Shown: piece by piece, positions 16,148-24,137 of the stretch
Layout: each line of letters starts with the position of its first letter
Position numbering within the stretch: position 1 is the first letter of the stretch
Assembly (NCBI RefSeq): GCF_002209565.1
Contig: NZ_NJIH01000008.1
Span: forward strand, 248,001-312,000
Reading direction: 5' to 3'
Source of the DNA: Candidimonas nitroreducens
GTDB taxonomy: Bacteria > Pseudomonadota > Gammaproteobacteria > Burkholderiales > Burkholderiaceae_B
DNA length: 64,000 nucleotides
Program-made: the position numbers and the translations under genes
Notes under the pieces: model-generated
The model's database searches: none
What the model was told of the DNA's origin: nothing
Seen by the model: only the letters and a program-made list of their open reading frames with translations

Positions 16148-16735
16148 CTAGCGGCGGCTTGCCGTGGGCAGCGTGGCATCGCCTTCGCCCAGGGCGCGCT
16201 GCATCAGCACGACATCTATCCACTGGTTGAACTTGAAGCCGATGGACGGTTGTGTGCCTACGTGCTTGAAGCCCAGGCTGCGGTGCAGGGCGATGGAGGC
16301 GGAGTTGTTGGTGCCGCCTATGACGGCGATCATCTGCCGCCAGGGGCCTTGCTCGCAGCGCGCCAGCAAGGCCGACAGCAAGGCCTTGCCCAGGCCCATG
16401 CCGGCGCGGCCGTCGGCCAGGTAGATGGAGTCTTCTATCGTGTGGCGGTAGGCCACCCGCGGCCGGTAGGCCGACGCGTAGCAGTAGCCGGCGATCTCGC
16501 CTCCCAGCGCCGCCACCAGGTAGGGCAGACCCTGCTGCAGCACGTGTTCGCGGCGCGCCCGCATCTCGTGCAGCGCGGGCGGCACTTCCTCGAAAGTGGC
16601 CGAGCTGCGCAGCACGTGCTGCGCGTATATGGCTTGCACCGCAGCCATGTCCTCGGTGCCGGCGTCGCGGATGCGCAGGCCGGCCAGGGGCTCGGAACCG
16701 TGCGGGGCTGTCTGCTTGATGGCGCCGGGAATCAT
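16148..16735 (-). CDS. GNAT acetyltransferase of the phosphinothricin acetyltransferase-like type
   Basis: A 195-residue N-acetyltransferase. It has GLRIRDAGTEDMAAVQAIYAQHVLRSSATFEEVPP, the start typical of Pat/YncA-like enzymes, YLVAALGGEIAGYCYASAYRPRVAYRHTIEDSIYLADGRAGMGLGKALLSAL with the acetyl-CoA loop (GRAGMGLGKAL), and IAVIGGTNNSASIALHRSLGFKHVGT. The family acetylates amino acids or herbicide-like amino acid analogues such as methionine sulfoximine. I selected the start at 16735 (MIPGAIK); the frame is open upstream without homology and would overlap the divergent DUF442 gene. It is cytoplasmic. The substrate is not predictable. Confidence 0.85.
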   Translation of the reverse strand: MIPGAIKQTAPHGSEPLAGLRIRDAGTEDMAAVQAIYAQHVLRSSATFEEVPPALHEMRARREHVLQQGLPYLVAALGGEIAGYCYASAYRPRVAYRHTIEDSIYLADGRAGMGLGKALLSALLARCEQGPWRQMIAVIGGTNNSASIALHRSLGFKHVGTQPSIGFKFNQWIDVVLMQRALGEGDATLPTASRR

Positions 16736-16817
16736 GTTGTTTTCGGGGCGGGGCTTGGGGGTACGATTTGGGGTTACGATTAGGCTCCAAAGTATAGATC
16801 GCTCCAAGGAGAAAAAC

Positions 16818-17159
16818 ATGTCTGTGCCTGTCAACGCCTTGACGGATTCCTTCGCGGTGGCACCGCAGCTTGCGCCCGAGGATATGGCGGCCGTGGCGGC
16901 CGCGGGGTTCAAGAGCGTCATCATCAATCGCCCCGATCACGAGGGCGGCCCCGATCAGCCGCTGGCTGCCGACGTGATGGCTGCGGCGGCCCAGGCGGGC
17001 CTGAAAGTCGAATACCAACCCGTGGTAAGCGGCGCCATGACGGCCGCCGACGTAGAGCGTTTCGCCGAGCTGCTCAAGGCCTTGCCGGCGCCGGTGTTGG
17101 CCTATTGCCGCACCGGCACCCGCTGCGCCAATTTGTATCGCGCCGCCACGGGTGCCTGA
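16818..17159 (+). CDS. DUF442/TIGR01244-family phosphatase-like (sulfur transferase) protein
   Basis: A 113-residue protein preceded by AAGGAG. It shows DSFAVAPQLAPEDMAAVAAAGFKSVIINRPDHE, typical of the beta-lactamase-hydrolase-like/DUF442 fold. A CX5R-type loop CRTGTR at residues 97-102 ends a domain resembling dual-specificity phosphatases. Family members are sometimes fused to persulfide dioxygenases or rhodaneses and are annotated as sulfur transferases. The true activity is unproven. It is divergent from the acetyltransferase with 82 bases between. Confidence 0.83.
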   Translation: MSVPVNALTDSFAVAPQLAPEDMAAVAAAGFKSVIINRPDHEGGPDQPLAADVMAAAAQAGLKVEYQPVVSGAMTAADVERFAELLKALPAPVLAYCRTGTRCANLYRAATGA

Positions 17160-17379
17160 GCCCGGGCTGCAATTCCCCGGCGTCGTGTCGGCGGGTTGCG
17201 CTCGGCGCACGGGCGCCGACGTGGCTTGCGGGCGGCGCGGGCGCCGAATTTGCCAAGAGTTACCCAGAAGGGGTGCCGGATCCTGTAACCTAGAGTAGCG
17301 CAAACCCTAGGCGCGGCAGCTTTATTTTTTTACAATTTATGGTTTAGCATAGGAGAAATCAAACTTGGAGTCAGATGCC

Positions 17380-17841
17380 ATGTTCAAGAAGATATTGATT
17401 CCCACCGATGGTTCCGCCCTGTCGGCACAGGCCGCGAACAAGGGCGTATGCTTCGCGCGCCAGATCGGCGCGGAAGTCGTGGCTCTGTACGTCACGCAGC
17501 CTTTTGCGGCGACGGTGGGCTTCGACGGCATGGCTGCCGCCTATGCCATTACCGACGAAGACTACGAAAAGACCGCTACCGAGCAGGCCCAGAAGTACCT
17601 CAAGTCGGTACTCGACCGCGCCGCGACGGCGGGGGTCAAGGCTTCCGGCAAGGCCGTGTCGAATTTCAACGTGGCCGATGGTCTGGTGCAGGCCGCCGAA
17701 GACGAGAAGTGCGATCTCATCTTCATAGGCAGCCATGGCCGCAGCGGCCTGTCGCGCCTGTTGCTGGGCAGCGTCACGGTCAAGGTTCTGGGCCTGGCCA
17801 AGACCGCGGTGCTGGTGTATCGGGTCAAGGAATCCGAATAG
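17380..17841 (+). CDS. Universal stress protein (UspA family)
   Basis: A 153-residue Usp domain. MFKKILIPTDGSALSAQAA is at the N-terminus and the ATP-binding loop GSHGRSGLSRLLLGSVT (G-2X-G-9X-G-S/T) is near the C-terminus, so it belongs to the nucleotide-binding class. I prefer ATG 17380, with GGAG nine bases upstream. A TTG at 17365 with AGGAG before it is the alternative and would add five residues. It is monocistronic: a strong hairpin terminator lies at 17991-18031. The upstream region has an AT-rich stretch near 17320-17345 that may be its promoter. Confidence 0.92.
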   Translation: MFKKILIPTDGSALSAQAANKGVCFARQIGAEVVALYVTQPFAATVGFDGMAAAYAITDEDYEKTATEQAQKYLKSVLDRAATAGVKASGKAVSNFNVADGLVQAAEDEKCDLIFIGSHGRSGLSRLLLGSVTVKVLGLAKTAVLVYRVKESE

Positions 17842-17956
17842 GGCCGGCGCCAGCCGGCGGCGCCTGCAGATGGCGCCGGCAAGGGGTTACGTTTTATAGG
17901 CGTAGCTGCATCACCGGCATACAGCGCGACAAAACAGCGCGCCGGGCACAACTCGG

Positions 17957-17995
17957 CTGAACAACCCAGCTAGACAACCCAGCTAGACAACCCAG
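17957..17995. repeat. Three 13-nt direct repeats
   Basis: CTGAACAACCCAG followed by two copies of CTAGACAACCCAG, directly abutting and overlapping the first arm of the terminator at 17991. They lie in the 484-base gap 17842-18325, which contains no gene: it holds these repeats, a bidirectional terminator, a 17-18-nt repeat tract and a leftward terminator. Confidence 0.85.
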
Positions 17996-18031
17996 CAAAA
18001 ACGCCGGAAATCATCCGGCGTTTTTGCTGGG
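17991..18031. terminator. Bidirectional intrinsic terminator after the universal stress protein
   Basis: A perfect 17-bp stem, CCCAGCAAAAACGCCGG (17991-18007) with its complement (18015-18031), and a seven-base loop AAATCAT. The GC core CGCCGG/CCGGCG is bordered by A5 on one side and T5 on the other, so it can terminate transcripts from both directions. Confidence 0.85.
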
Positions 18032-18074
18032 CGCTCGAGGCGCGACCCGTACAGGGACGCCGGTTTGTCTTGTT

Positions 18075-18248
18075 CTTCCCAAGAACAGCTCTTCCCAGCA
18101 CAAAGGCGCCTCCTAGGAAAAACTTTTCCCAGGACAAAAATGCTTCCCAAGACAAAAGCCTGTCCGAGGTGAAAGCCTGCCGGGGGGTGAAAGCCTGCCC
18201 GAGGAAAAAGCCTGCCCAAGGGAAAAGCGCTACCCAAGATAAAAAAAG
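18075..18248. repeat. Degenerate 17-18-nt tandem repeat tract
   Basis: About ten imperfect units. The best are TTCCCAAGACAAAAGCC (near 18144), TGTCCGAGGTGAAAGCC, TGCCCGAGGAAAAAGCC and TGCCCAAGGGAAAAGCG (near 18213). Translation of either strand gives no recognisable protein. The tract fills the space between the two terminators. Confidence 0.75.
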
Positions 18249-18269
18249 CGCCCCCCTCCCAGGGGGCGC
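18241..18269 (-). terminator. Intrinsic terminator of the MFS carrier operon
   Basis: GCGCCCCC (18248-18255) pairs with GGGGGCGC (18262-18269), loop six bases. Read on the minus strand it is followed by seven Ts (18241-18247). It lies 57 bases beyond the stop of the small MFS-associated gene at 18326. Confidence 0.85.
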
Positions 18270-18325
18270 AGCAGTCCGGCAGGCCGGAGTCCGGCCAACA
18301 CGGAGGCTTCTTCCAGTACGGATGC

Positions 18326-18457
18326 TTATTTGAACAATGCAGCGGCCTTGAGCAGTGTCTGGTAGATGCCGATGACCAGCGGGATGCCGACGTACAGCCA
18401 GAAGACGATCAGCAGCAGCGGAGAGGTCGGCTTGCTCTGTTGGGTCAGGTCGTTCAT
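18326..18457 (-). CDS. 43-residue membrane protein, small partner of the OFA-type MFS carrier
   Basis: ATG 18457 to TAA 18326 encodes 43 residues. A short polar start (MNDLTQQSKPTSP) is followed by one hydrophobic stretch LLLIVFWLYVGIPLVIGIY and an amphipathic end TLLKAAALFK. It starts 14 bases after the stop of the oxalate/formate-type carrier and is preceded by GGAGACTTCG. Short proteins of this form are found directly downstream of OFA-family carriers in many proteobacteria and are annotated as MFS transporter small subunit. Their function is unknown; a stabilising single-helix subunit is likely. Confidence 0.8.
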   Translation of the reverse strand: MNDLTQQSKPTSPLLLIVFWLYVGIPLVIGIYQTLLKAAALFK

Positions 18458-18470
18458 GCGAAGTCTCCGT

Positions 18471-19877
18471 TTATTTGGTGGCCATGGCCGGTTGAATATC
18501 CATGGCCAGCTCTTCGCTGCTCATGTGGTGGTGCGATGCGACGGGGCGTACAAAGAAGTTGCAGATGAAGCCTATGATCAGCAATACCGCCATGATGTGC
18601 ATGGTGTCGGTATAGGCCTGCGATGCCGGCACGCCGTGCGCCACCTGGTATTGGCGTATGTAGTTCACCAGCACGGGGCCGAAGATGCCGCCCGCCGCCC
18701 ACGCGGTCAGCAGCCGGCCGTGTATGCCGCCCACGTAGCGCGTTCCGAACAAGTCGGCGAGGTAGGCTGGCACCGTCGAGAAGCCGCCGCCGTACATCGA
18801 GATGATGATCACGTAGAACAGCACGAACAGCGCCACATTGCCCGCCGCGCCCATGCCCGGCACCAGGAAGTACAGCACCGCGCCCAGCGCCAGGAATATG
18901 TAGTAGGTGTTCTTGCGCCCGACGTAGTCCGAGGCCGACGACCAGAAGAAGCGCCCCAGCATGTTGAACAGCGACAGCAGGCCGACGAAGCCGGCCGCGG
19001 CGGCGGGCGTGACCGCACCCTTGAAACTTTCCTGGATCATCACCGAGGCCTGGCCGATCACGCCGATGCCGCCCGTGACGTTCAGGCACAGCGCCCACCA
19101 CACCAGCCAGAATTGCGGCGTCTTCAGGGCCTGGTCGATGTGCACGTGGTTCTTGGTGATCATGGCGTTTTGCGTGGCCGGCGGCGTCCAGCCTTCGGGC
19201 TTCCAGCCGGGCGCGGGAATGCGGATCGCGAAGGCGCCGATGTTCATCGAAATGAAATAGACCACGCCCAGGAAGATGAAGGTCTGCGCCACCCCGACCG
19301 ACGTCGCGGTATGGAAGTGGTTCATGAGTGCGACCGAGAGCGGCGAGGCGATGAAGGCGCCGCCGCCGAAGCCCATGATGGCCATGCCGGTGGCCATGCC
19401 GCGCTTGTCCGGGAACCACTTGATCAGCGTGGATACCGGCGACACGTAGCCTATGCCCAGCCCTATGCCGCCTATGATGCCGTAGCCTAGATATACCAGC
19501 CATAGCTGGTGCAGTGATATGCCTATGGCGCCGATCAGGAAGCCGCCGCCGAAGCAGCAGGCCGCGGTGAACATGGCCTTGCGCGGGCCCACATCTTCCA
19601 GCCATTTGCCGGCGAAGGCCGCCGACAGGCCCAGGAAGGTGATGGCCAGGCTGAAGATCCAGCCCAGCGAGGCCAGCGACCAGTCGCCGGGAGCCGATTT
19701 GGTAATGCCGAGGAGCTGGGTCATCGGCTTGTTGAAGACGGAAAATGCGTAGGCCTGTCCGATGCAAAGATGCACGGCCAGGGCGGCGGGCGGAATCATC
19801 CAGCGGTTGAATCCGGGGCGGGCAGTAATGCGTTCCTTGCTGAAAAATCCATGTTCTGATGGGCTGAGCACGCTCAT
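18471..19877 (-). CDS. Oxalate/formate antiporter (OFA) family MFS transporter
   Basis: A 468-residue carrier with twelve predicted helices. OFA features are NRWMIPPAALAVHLCIGQAYAFSVFNKPM in helix 1, GIGLGIGYVSPVSTLIKWFPDKRGMATGMAIMGFGGGAFIASPL (the OFA signature region), a GRFFWSSASDYVGRKNTYY loop and YGGGFSTVPAYLADLFGTRYVG. The family exchanges or takes up dicarboxylates and monocarboxylates such as oxalate/formate. An AAGGAGACAGAC ribosome-binding site precedes ATG 19877. It is followed by a 43-residue partner gene and a terminator. Its position beside the formate dehydrogenase operon suggests formate or oxalate uptake, although it is separated from that operon by 181 bases and has its own promoter region. 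Confidence 0.9.
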   Translation of the reverse strand: MSVLSPSEHGFFSKERITARPGFNRWMIPPAALAVHLCIGQAYAFSVFNKPMTQLLGITKSAPGDWSLASLGWIFSLAITFLGLSAAFAGKWLEDVGPRKAMFTAACCFGGGFLIGAIGISLHQLWLVYLGYGIIGGIGLGIGYVSPVSTLIKWFPDKRGMATGMAIMGFGGGAFIASPLSVALMNHFHTATSVGVAQTFIFLGVVYFISMNIGAFAIRIPAPGWKPEGWTPPATQNAMITKNHVHIDQALKTPQFWLVWWALCLNVTGGIGVIGQASVMIQESFKGAVTPAAAAGFVGLLSLFNMLGRFFWSSASDYVGRKNTYYIFLALGAVLYFLVPGMGAAGNVALFVLFYVIIISMYGGGFSTVPAYLADLFGTRYVGGIHGRLLTAWAAGGIFGPVLVNYIRQYQVAHGVPASQAYTDTMHIMAVLLIIGFICNFFVRPVASHHHMSSEELAMDIQPAMATK

Positions 19878-20058
19878 ATTGTCTGTCTCCTTGTGGCTAG
19901 CTTTGCGGTATCGTGGAGCACCGGGTGGTCAATAACAATAAGGCAATAGGTAGTCATAGCTAATAGTTATAAGACGAGTGGGGCAGTTGGAACTTGGGTT
20001 TGAGCCTCCCGGATGGTTGGTTTGAAGCAAAGGGGCAGGGTACGGAGTGCGGCGGGTA

Positions 20059-20313
20059 TCAGGCGGCAGCCTTGGGCCGCAGCCGCTCGCGATCCTGGTT
20101 GATGGCTTGCAGCACGATGGCCGACAGCCCTACGTCGGGCGCGCGGCCGTCGGGGTGCTGGTCGAGGAAGTCGAGCAAGTCGGTGCGCATGCGCGGCTCC
20201 CAGAATTTCTGGATATGGTTGGCGATGCCTTCGAGGCCCTCGGCGCGGTCGGGCATCGCCTCGAAAAAGTCGCCGATGCTGTTGGCCATGCGGATCAAGT
20301 GATTCAGATTCAT
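20059..20313 (-). CDS. fdsD: NAD-dependent formate dehydrogenase delta subunit
   Basis: An 84-residue protein with NHLIRMANSIGDFFEAMPDRAEGLEGIANHIQKFWEPRMR, the highly conserved FdsD core, and a charged C-terminus. FdsD is a small subunit required for maturation or stability of the soluble NAD-linked molybdenum formate dehydrogenase. It is the last gene of the fdsGBACD operon and overlaps fdhD by four bases (ATGA). Confidence 0.93.
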   Translation of the reverse strand: MNLNHLIRMANSIGDFFEAMPDRAEGLEGIANHIQKFWEPRMRTDLLDFLDQHPDGRAPDVGLSAIVLQAINQDRERLRPKAAA

Positions 20314-21182
20314 CTGGACGGATCTCCCTCGCGGTTGAGGTATTCGGGATGGCTGTAGACGGTGAATTGCCGGCCACGGGTGAAGCCGGCCAGCATGACA
20401 TTGAGTTCTTCCGCGGTGCGCGTGGCGTAGGACGTGGCGGCGGATACGGCCGCCAGCACCGAGATGCCGGCGGCGGCGGATTTTTCCACCATTTCGAAGC
20501 TGGCCCGGCTGGACACCACCGCAATGCCATCAGCCGTTTCCACAGCATTGCGCAGCAGGTGTCCGATGAGCTTGTCCAGGGCGTTGTGCCGTCCGACGTC
20601 TTCGCGCACCAGCATGATCTTGCCCGCGGCATCGGCCCAGCCCGCGGCATGCGTGGCGCCGGTGGCGGCATGCAGGGCCTGCATGCCGCGCAGCTCGGCC
20701 ACCGCGGTGACGACCGCCGAGGCCGCGACCCGAGTGCCGCGCGGCGCCAGCGGCGGCAGGTCGCGCCGCACTTCGTCCAGGCTTTCGATGCCGCACAGCC
20801 CGCAGCCGCTGCGCCCGGCCAGGCTGCGGCGCCGGCGCTTGAGCTGGTCGAGGCAGGCGCTGGCGATCTGCATCTGCAGCACCAGGCCGTTGCCGCGCTC
20901 GACCAGTTCCACGTCGCGCATGTCATGCGGCCCGCGGATGATGCCCTCGGTGTACGAAAAACCGTAGGCCAGGTCTTCCAGATCGCAGGGCGAGGCCAGC
21001 AGCGTGGCGTGGCTGATGCCGTTGTATTCGAGCGCGACAGCGGTTTCTTCGGCCAGCAGATCGGCTTCGCGCTGCGTGCCGCGCTGCGCGTCGACACGCA
21101 GCACCAGGTGCGATCGGCAGGCTCCCTGCCCGCCGGCGAGCAGCGGGTCGGGTTCCTGCATGGCGATGTCCGGTGGCTTCAT
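20310..21182 (-). CDS. fdhD: FdhD/FdsC sulfurtransferase for formate dehydrogenase
   Basis: A 290-residue FdhD-family protein, which transfers sulfur from a desulfurase to the bis-MGD cofactor of formate dehydrogenase and is called FdsC in this operon type. Visible motifs are LAEETAVALEYNG (N-terminal), SPCDLEDLAYGFSYTEG, the redox loop CGLCG with Cys127 and Cys130, VREDVGRHNALDK and SSRASFEMVEKSAAAGI. The start is MKPPDIAM at 21182, 31 bases after the fdsA stop; an internal ATG at 21161 is the alternative. The frame stays open far upstream into fdsA but without homology. Confidence 0.93.
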   Translation of the reverse strand: MKPPDIAMQEPDPLLAGGQGACRSHLVLRVDAQRGTQREADLLAEETAVALEYNGISHATLLASPCDLEDLAYGFSYTEGIIRGPHDMRDVELVERGNGLVLQMQIASACLDQLKRRRRSLAGRSGCGLCGIESLDEVRRDLPPLAPRGTRVAASAVVTAVAELRGMQALHAATGATHAAGWADAAGKIMLVREDVGRHNALDKLIGHLLRNAVETADGIAVVSSRASFEMVEKSAAAGISVLAAVSAATSYATRTAEELNVMLAGFTRGRQFTVYSHPEYLNREGDPSR

Positions 21183-21213
21183 GTGCGTTGCCGCGGGTTC
21201 GCGGGCGACGGGC

Positions 21214-24123
21214 TTAGTGGGCAACGCTGGCTTTGTCCGGCGTCTTGGGCGCGTCGGCGGCATCGTCGTCGGCACACTTGCGCTGGCGCAGCAGTTTTTC
21301 CTGGACTTCGCTGAAGCGCGACCACTTCGCCTGCCATTCGGACGGCTGCGTGACGCGCCGCGCCTGTACCGCCGTGACCTTGTATTCGGGGCAGCCGGTG
21401 GCCCAGTCGACACTGTCGGTGGTGACCACGTTGGCGCCCGATTCGGGGAAGTGGAAGGTGGTGTAGAGCACGCCCGGCTGCACGCGTTCGGTGACATCGG
21501 CGCGCAGCACGGTTTCGCCGGCACGGCTTTGCACCGCCACCCAGTCGCCCGCCTCGATGCCGCGGTCTTCCGCGTCGTGCGGGTGGATCTCGAGCAGGTC
21601 TTCGCTGTGCCAGGCCACGTTCGGGGTACGGCGCGTTTGTGCGCCCACGTTGTATTGGGACAGGATGCGGCCGGTGGTCAGCAGCAGCGGGAACTTGCGC
21701 GTGCTGCGTTCTTCGCTGGGCACGTACTTGGTGATCATGAAGCGGCCCTTGCCGCGCACGAATTCACCCACGTGCATGATGGGTGTACCTTCCGGCGCTT
21801 CGGCGTTGCAGGGCCACTGCACGCTGCCGCCCAGTTCCTCGATGCGCGCGAAGGACACGCCCGAGAAGGTCGGCGTCAGCCGCGCGATCTCGTCCATGAT
21901 TTCGCTGGCGTGCGTGTAGTTCATGGGATAGCCCAGCGCGTTCGAGAGCAGGCAGGTGATTTCCCAGTCGGCATAGCCGCTTTTGGGTTCCATGATCTGC
22001 CGCACCCGCGAGATGCGCCGCTCGGCATTGGTGAAGGTGCCGTCTTTTTCCATGAAGGACGAGCCGGGCAGGAACACGTGGGCGTACTTGGCGGTCTCGT
22101 TCAGGAACATGTCCTGCATGATGATGCATTCCATGCTGGCCAGCGCCTGCGCCACGTGCTGCGTGTCGGGGTCGGACTGCACCACGTCCTCGCCCTGGCA
22201 GTACAGGCCCTTGAAGCTGCCGTCGATGGCGGCGTCGAACATGTTCGGCAGGCGCAGGCCTGGTTCGGGCTGCAGCGTGACGCCCCAGTCGAGCTCGAAT
22301 TCGTGGCGCACCTTGTCGTCGGAAATGTGGCGGTAGCCCGGCAGCTCGTGCGGGAAGGAACCCATGTCGCAGGAGCCCTGCACATTGTTCTGGCCGCGCA
22401 TCGGATTCACGCCGACCCCTTCGCGACCCATATTGCCGGTGGCCATGGCTAGGTTGGCGATGGCCATGACCGCCGTCGACCCCTGGCTGTGCTCGGTGAC
22501 GCCCAGACCGTAGAAGAAGGCGCCGTTGCCGCCGGTGGCATAGAGCCGCGCCGCGCCGCGCACGTCGGCCGCGGGTACGCCAGTGACTTTTTCAAGCTCT
22601 TCCGGAGAGTTCTCGGGCAGCGAGACGAAGTCGCGCCATTGTTCGAAGGCCTTGGCCTCGCAGCGGGCCGCCACGAATGCTTCGTCGATCAGGCCTTCAG
22701 TGGCGACGACGTGCGACAGCGCATTGAGGATGGCCACGTTGGTGCCGGGCAGTGCCGGCAGGTGGTAGGCAGCCTTGACGTGGGGCGCGTCGACCAGTTC
22801 GATGCGGCGCGGGTCGATGACGATCAGTTTGGCGCCCTGGCGCAGGCGGCGCTTGAGCCGCGACGCGAATACCGGGTGCGCGGCGCTGGGGTTGGCGCCG
22901 ATGATGATGGCGACGTCGGTGTGCATCACCGAGTCGAAGGTTTGCGTGCCGGCCGATTCGCCTAGGGTGGTCTTCAGGCCATAGCCGGTGGGCGAGTGGC
23001 AGACGCGCGCGCAGGTATCGACGTTGTTGGTGCCGAAGCCGGCGCGCACCATCTTCTGCACCAGCCAGGTTTCTTCGTTGGTGCAGCGCGAAGAGGTAAT
23101 GCCGCCGACCGAGTCGCGTCCGTACTTGGCCTGGATGCGCTTGATTTCCGAGGCCGCGTAGGCGATGGCTTCTTCCCAGCTGACCTCGCGCCAGGGCTCG
23201 CTGATGCTGGCGCGGATCATGGGCGTGGTGATGCGGTCTTTGTGCGTGGCGTAGCCCCAGGCGAAGCGCCCCTTGACGCAAGAGTGGCCGCGATTGGCCT
23301 TGCCGTCCTTCCAGGGCACCATGCGCACCACTTCCTGGCCTTTCATTTCGGCCTTGAAGGCGCAGCCCACGCCGCAATAGGCGCAGGTGGTGATGACGGA
23401 ATGTTCGGCCTGGCCCATGTCGATGACGGATTTTTCCGTCAGCGACGAGGTCGGACAGGCCTGTACGCAGGCGCCGCAGGACACGCAGTCGCTGGCCAGG
23501 AAGGAGTCGTTCTGGCCGGCCACGATGCGCGAGGCGAAGCCGCGGCCGTCGACGGTCAGTGCGAAGGTGCCCTGGGTTTCGTCGCAGGCGCGCACGCAGC
23601 GGTTGCAGACGATGCACTTGGACGGGTCGTAGCTGAAATAGGGGTTGGAGGCGTCGGTTGTGTCGTTCAGGTGGTTGGCGCCTTCATAGCCGTAGCGCAC
23701 ATTGCGCAGCCCCACCACGCCGGCCATGTCCTGCAGTTCGCAGTCGCCATTGGCGGGGCAGGTCAGGCAGTCCAGCGGATGGTCGGATATATACAGTTCC
23801 ATGACGCCGCGGCGCAATTCGTGCAGCTTGGGCGTTTCGGTGTAGACCACCATGCCGGCTTCCACCGGCGTGGTGCACGAGGCCGGGTAGCCGCGCCGCC
23901 CCTTGATTTCCACCAGGCACAGGCGGCAGGAGCCGAAGGCCTCGAGGCTGTCGGTGGCGCACAGCTTCGGGATGTTGATGCCGGTTTCGGCCGCGGCGCG
24001 CATGATGGACGTGCCGGCGGGAACTTCGACTTCCTGGCCGTCTATGGTCAGGCGCACCAGCTCGGTGCTGATGGCGGCAGGGGTGCCGAAATCCCGGTCG
24101 CGTTTGACTACGGTTTCTAGCAT
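21214..24123 (-). CDS. fdsA: NAD-dependent formate dehydrogenase alpha (molybdenum) subunit
   Basis: A 969-residue catalytic subunit that oxidises formate to CO2 at a bis-MGD molybdenum centre. It carries the electron wire in order: N-terminal [2Fe-2S] ferredoxin domain (Cys55, 66, 69, 83), a His115/Cys119/122/128 [4Fe-4S] site, two [4Fe-4S] clusters (Cys170/173/176/180 and Cys213/216/219/223), and the cluster next to molybdenum (Cys247, 250, 254, 282). The molybdenum ligand is Cys375 in CARVCHSPT; this is the cysteine, not the selenocysteine, form. The C-terminal molybdopterin dinucleotide-binding domain follows. The start is MLETVVKRD at 24123, giving the usual length. It is cytoplasmic, in complex with FdsB and FdsG. 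Confidence 0.96.
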   Translation of the reverse strand: MLETVVKRDRDFGTPAAISTELVRLTIDGQEVEVPAGTSIMRAAAETGINIPKLCATDSLEAFGSCRLCLVEIKGRRGYPASCTTPVEAGMVVYTETPKLHELRRGVMELYISDHPLDCLTCPANGDCELQDMAGVVGLRNVRYGYEGANHLNDTTDASNPYFSYDPSKCIVCNRCVRACDETQGTFALTVDGRGFASRIVAGQNDSFLASDCVSCGACVQACPTSSLTEKSVIDMGQAEHSVITTCAYCGVGCAFKAEMKGQEVVRMVPWKDGKANRGHSCVKGRFAWGYATHKDRITTPMIRASISEPWREVSWEEAIAYAASEIKRIQAKYGRDSVGGITSSRCTNEETWLVQKMVRAGFGTNNVDTCARVCHSPTGYGLKTTLGESAGTQTFDSVMHTDVAIIIGANPSAAHPVFASRLKRRLRQGAKLIVIDPRRIELVDAPHVKAAYHLPALPGTNVAILNALSHVVATEGLIDEAFVAARCEAKAFEQWRDFVSLPENSPEELEKVTGVPAADVRGAARLYATGGNGAFFYGLGVTEHSQGSTAVMAIANLAMATGNMGREGVGVNPMRGQNNVQGSCDMGSFPHELPGYRHISDDKVRHEFELDWGVTLQPEPGLRLPNMFDAAIDGSFKGLYCQGEDVVQSDPDTQHVAQALASMECIIMQDMFLNETAKYAHVFLPGSSFMEKDGTFTNAERRISRVRQIMEPKSGYADWEITCLLSNALGYPMNYTHASEIMDEIARLTPTFSGVSFARIEELGGSVQWPCNAEAPEGTPIMHVGEFVRGKGRFMITKYVPSEERSTRKFPLLLTTGRILSQYNVGAQTRRTPNVAWHSEDLLEIHPHDAEDRGIEAGDWVAVQSRAGETVLRADVTERVQPGVLYTTFHFPESGANVVTTDSVDWATGCPEYKVTAVQARRVTQPSEWQAKWSRFSEVQEKLLRQRKCADDDAADAPKTPDKASVAH

Positions 24124-24137
24124 GGCGGGCTCCAGGT

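Noticed and set aside
18075-18248. Possible small protein gene on the minus strand in the 17-18-nt repeat tract
   Set aside because: The translation is repetitive (LGRLFPRAGFHPP type) with no ribosome-binding site or family match; the tract lies between two terminators.
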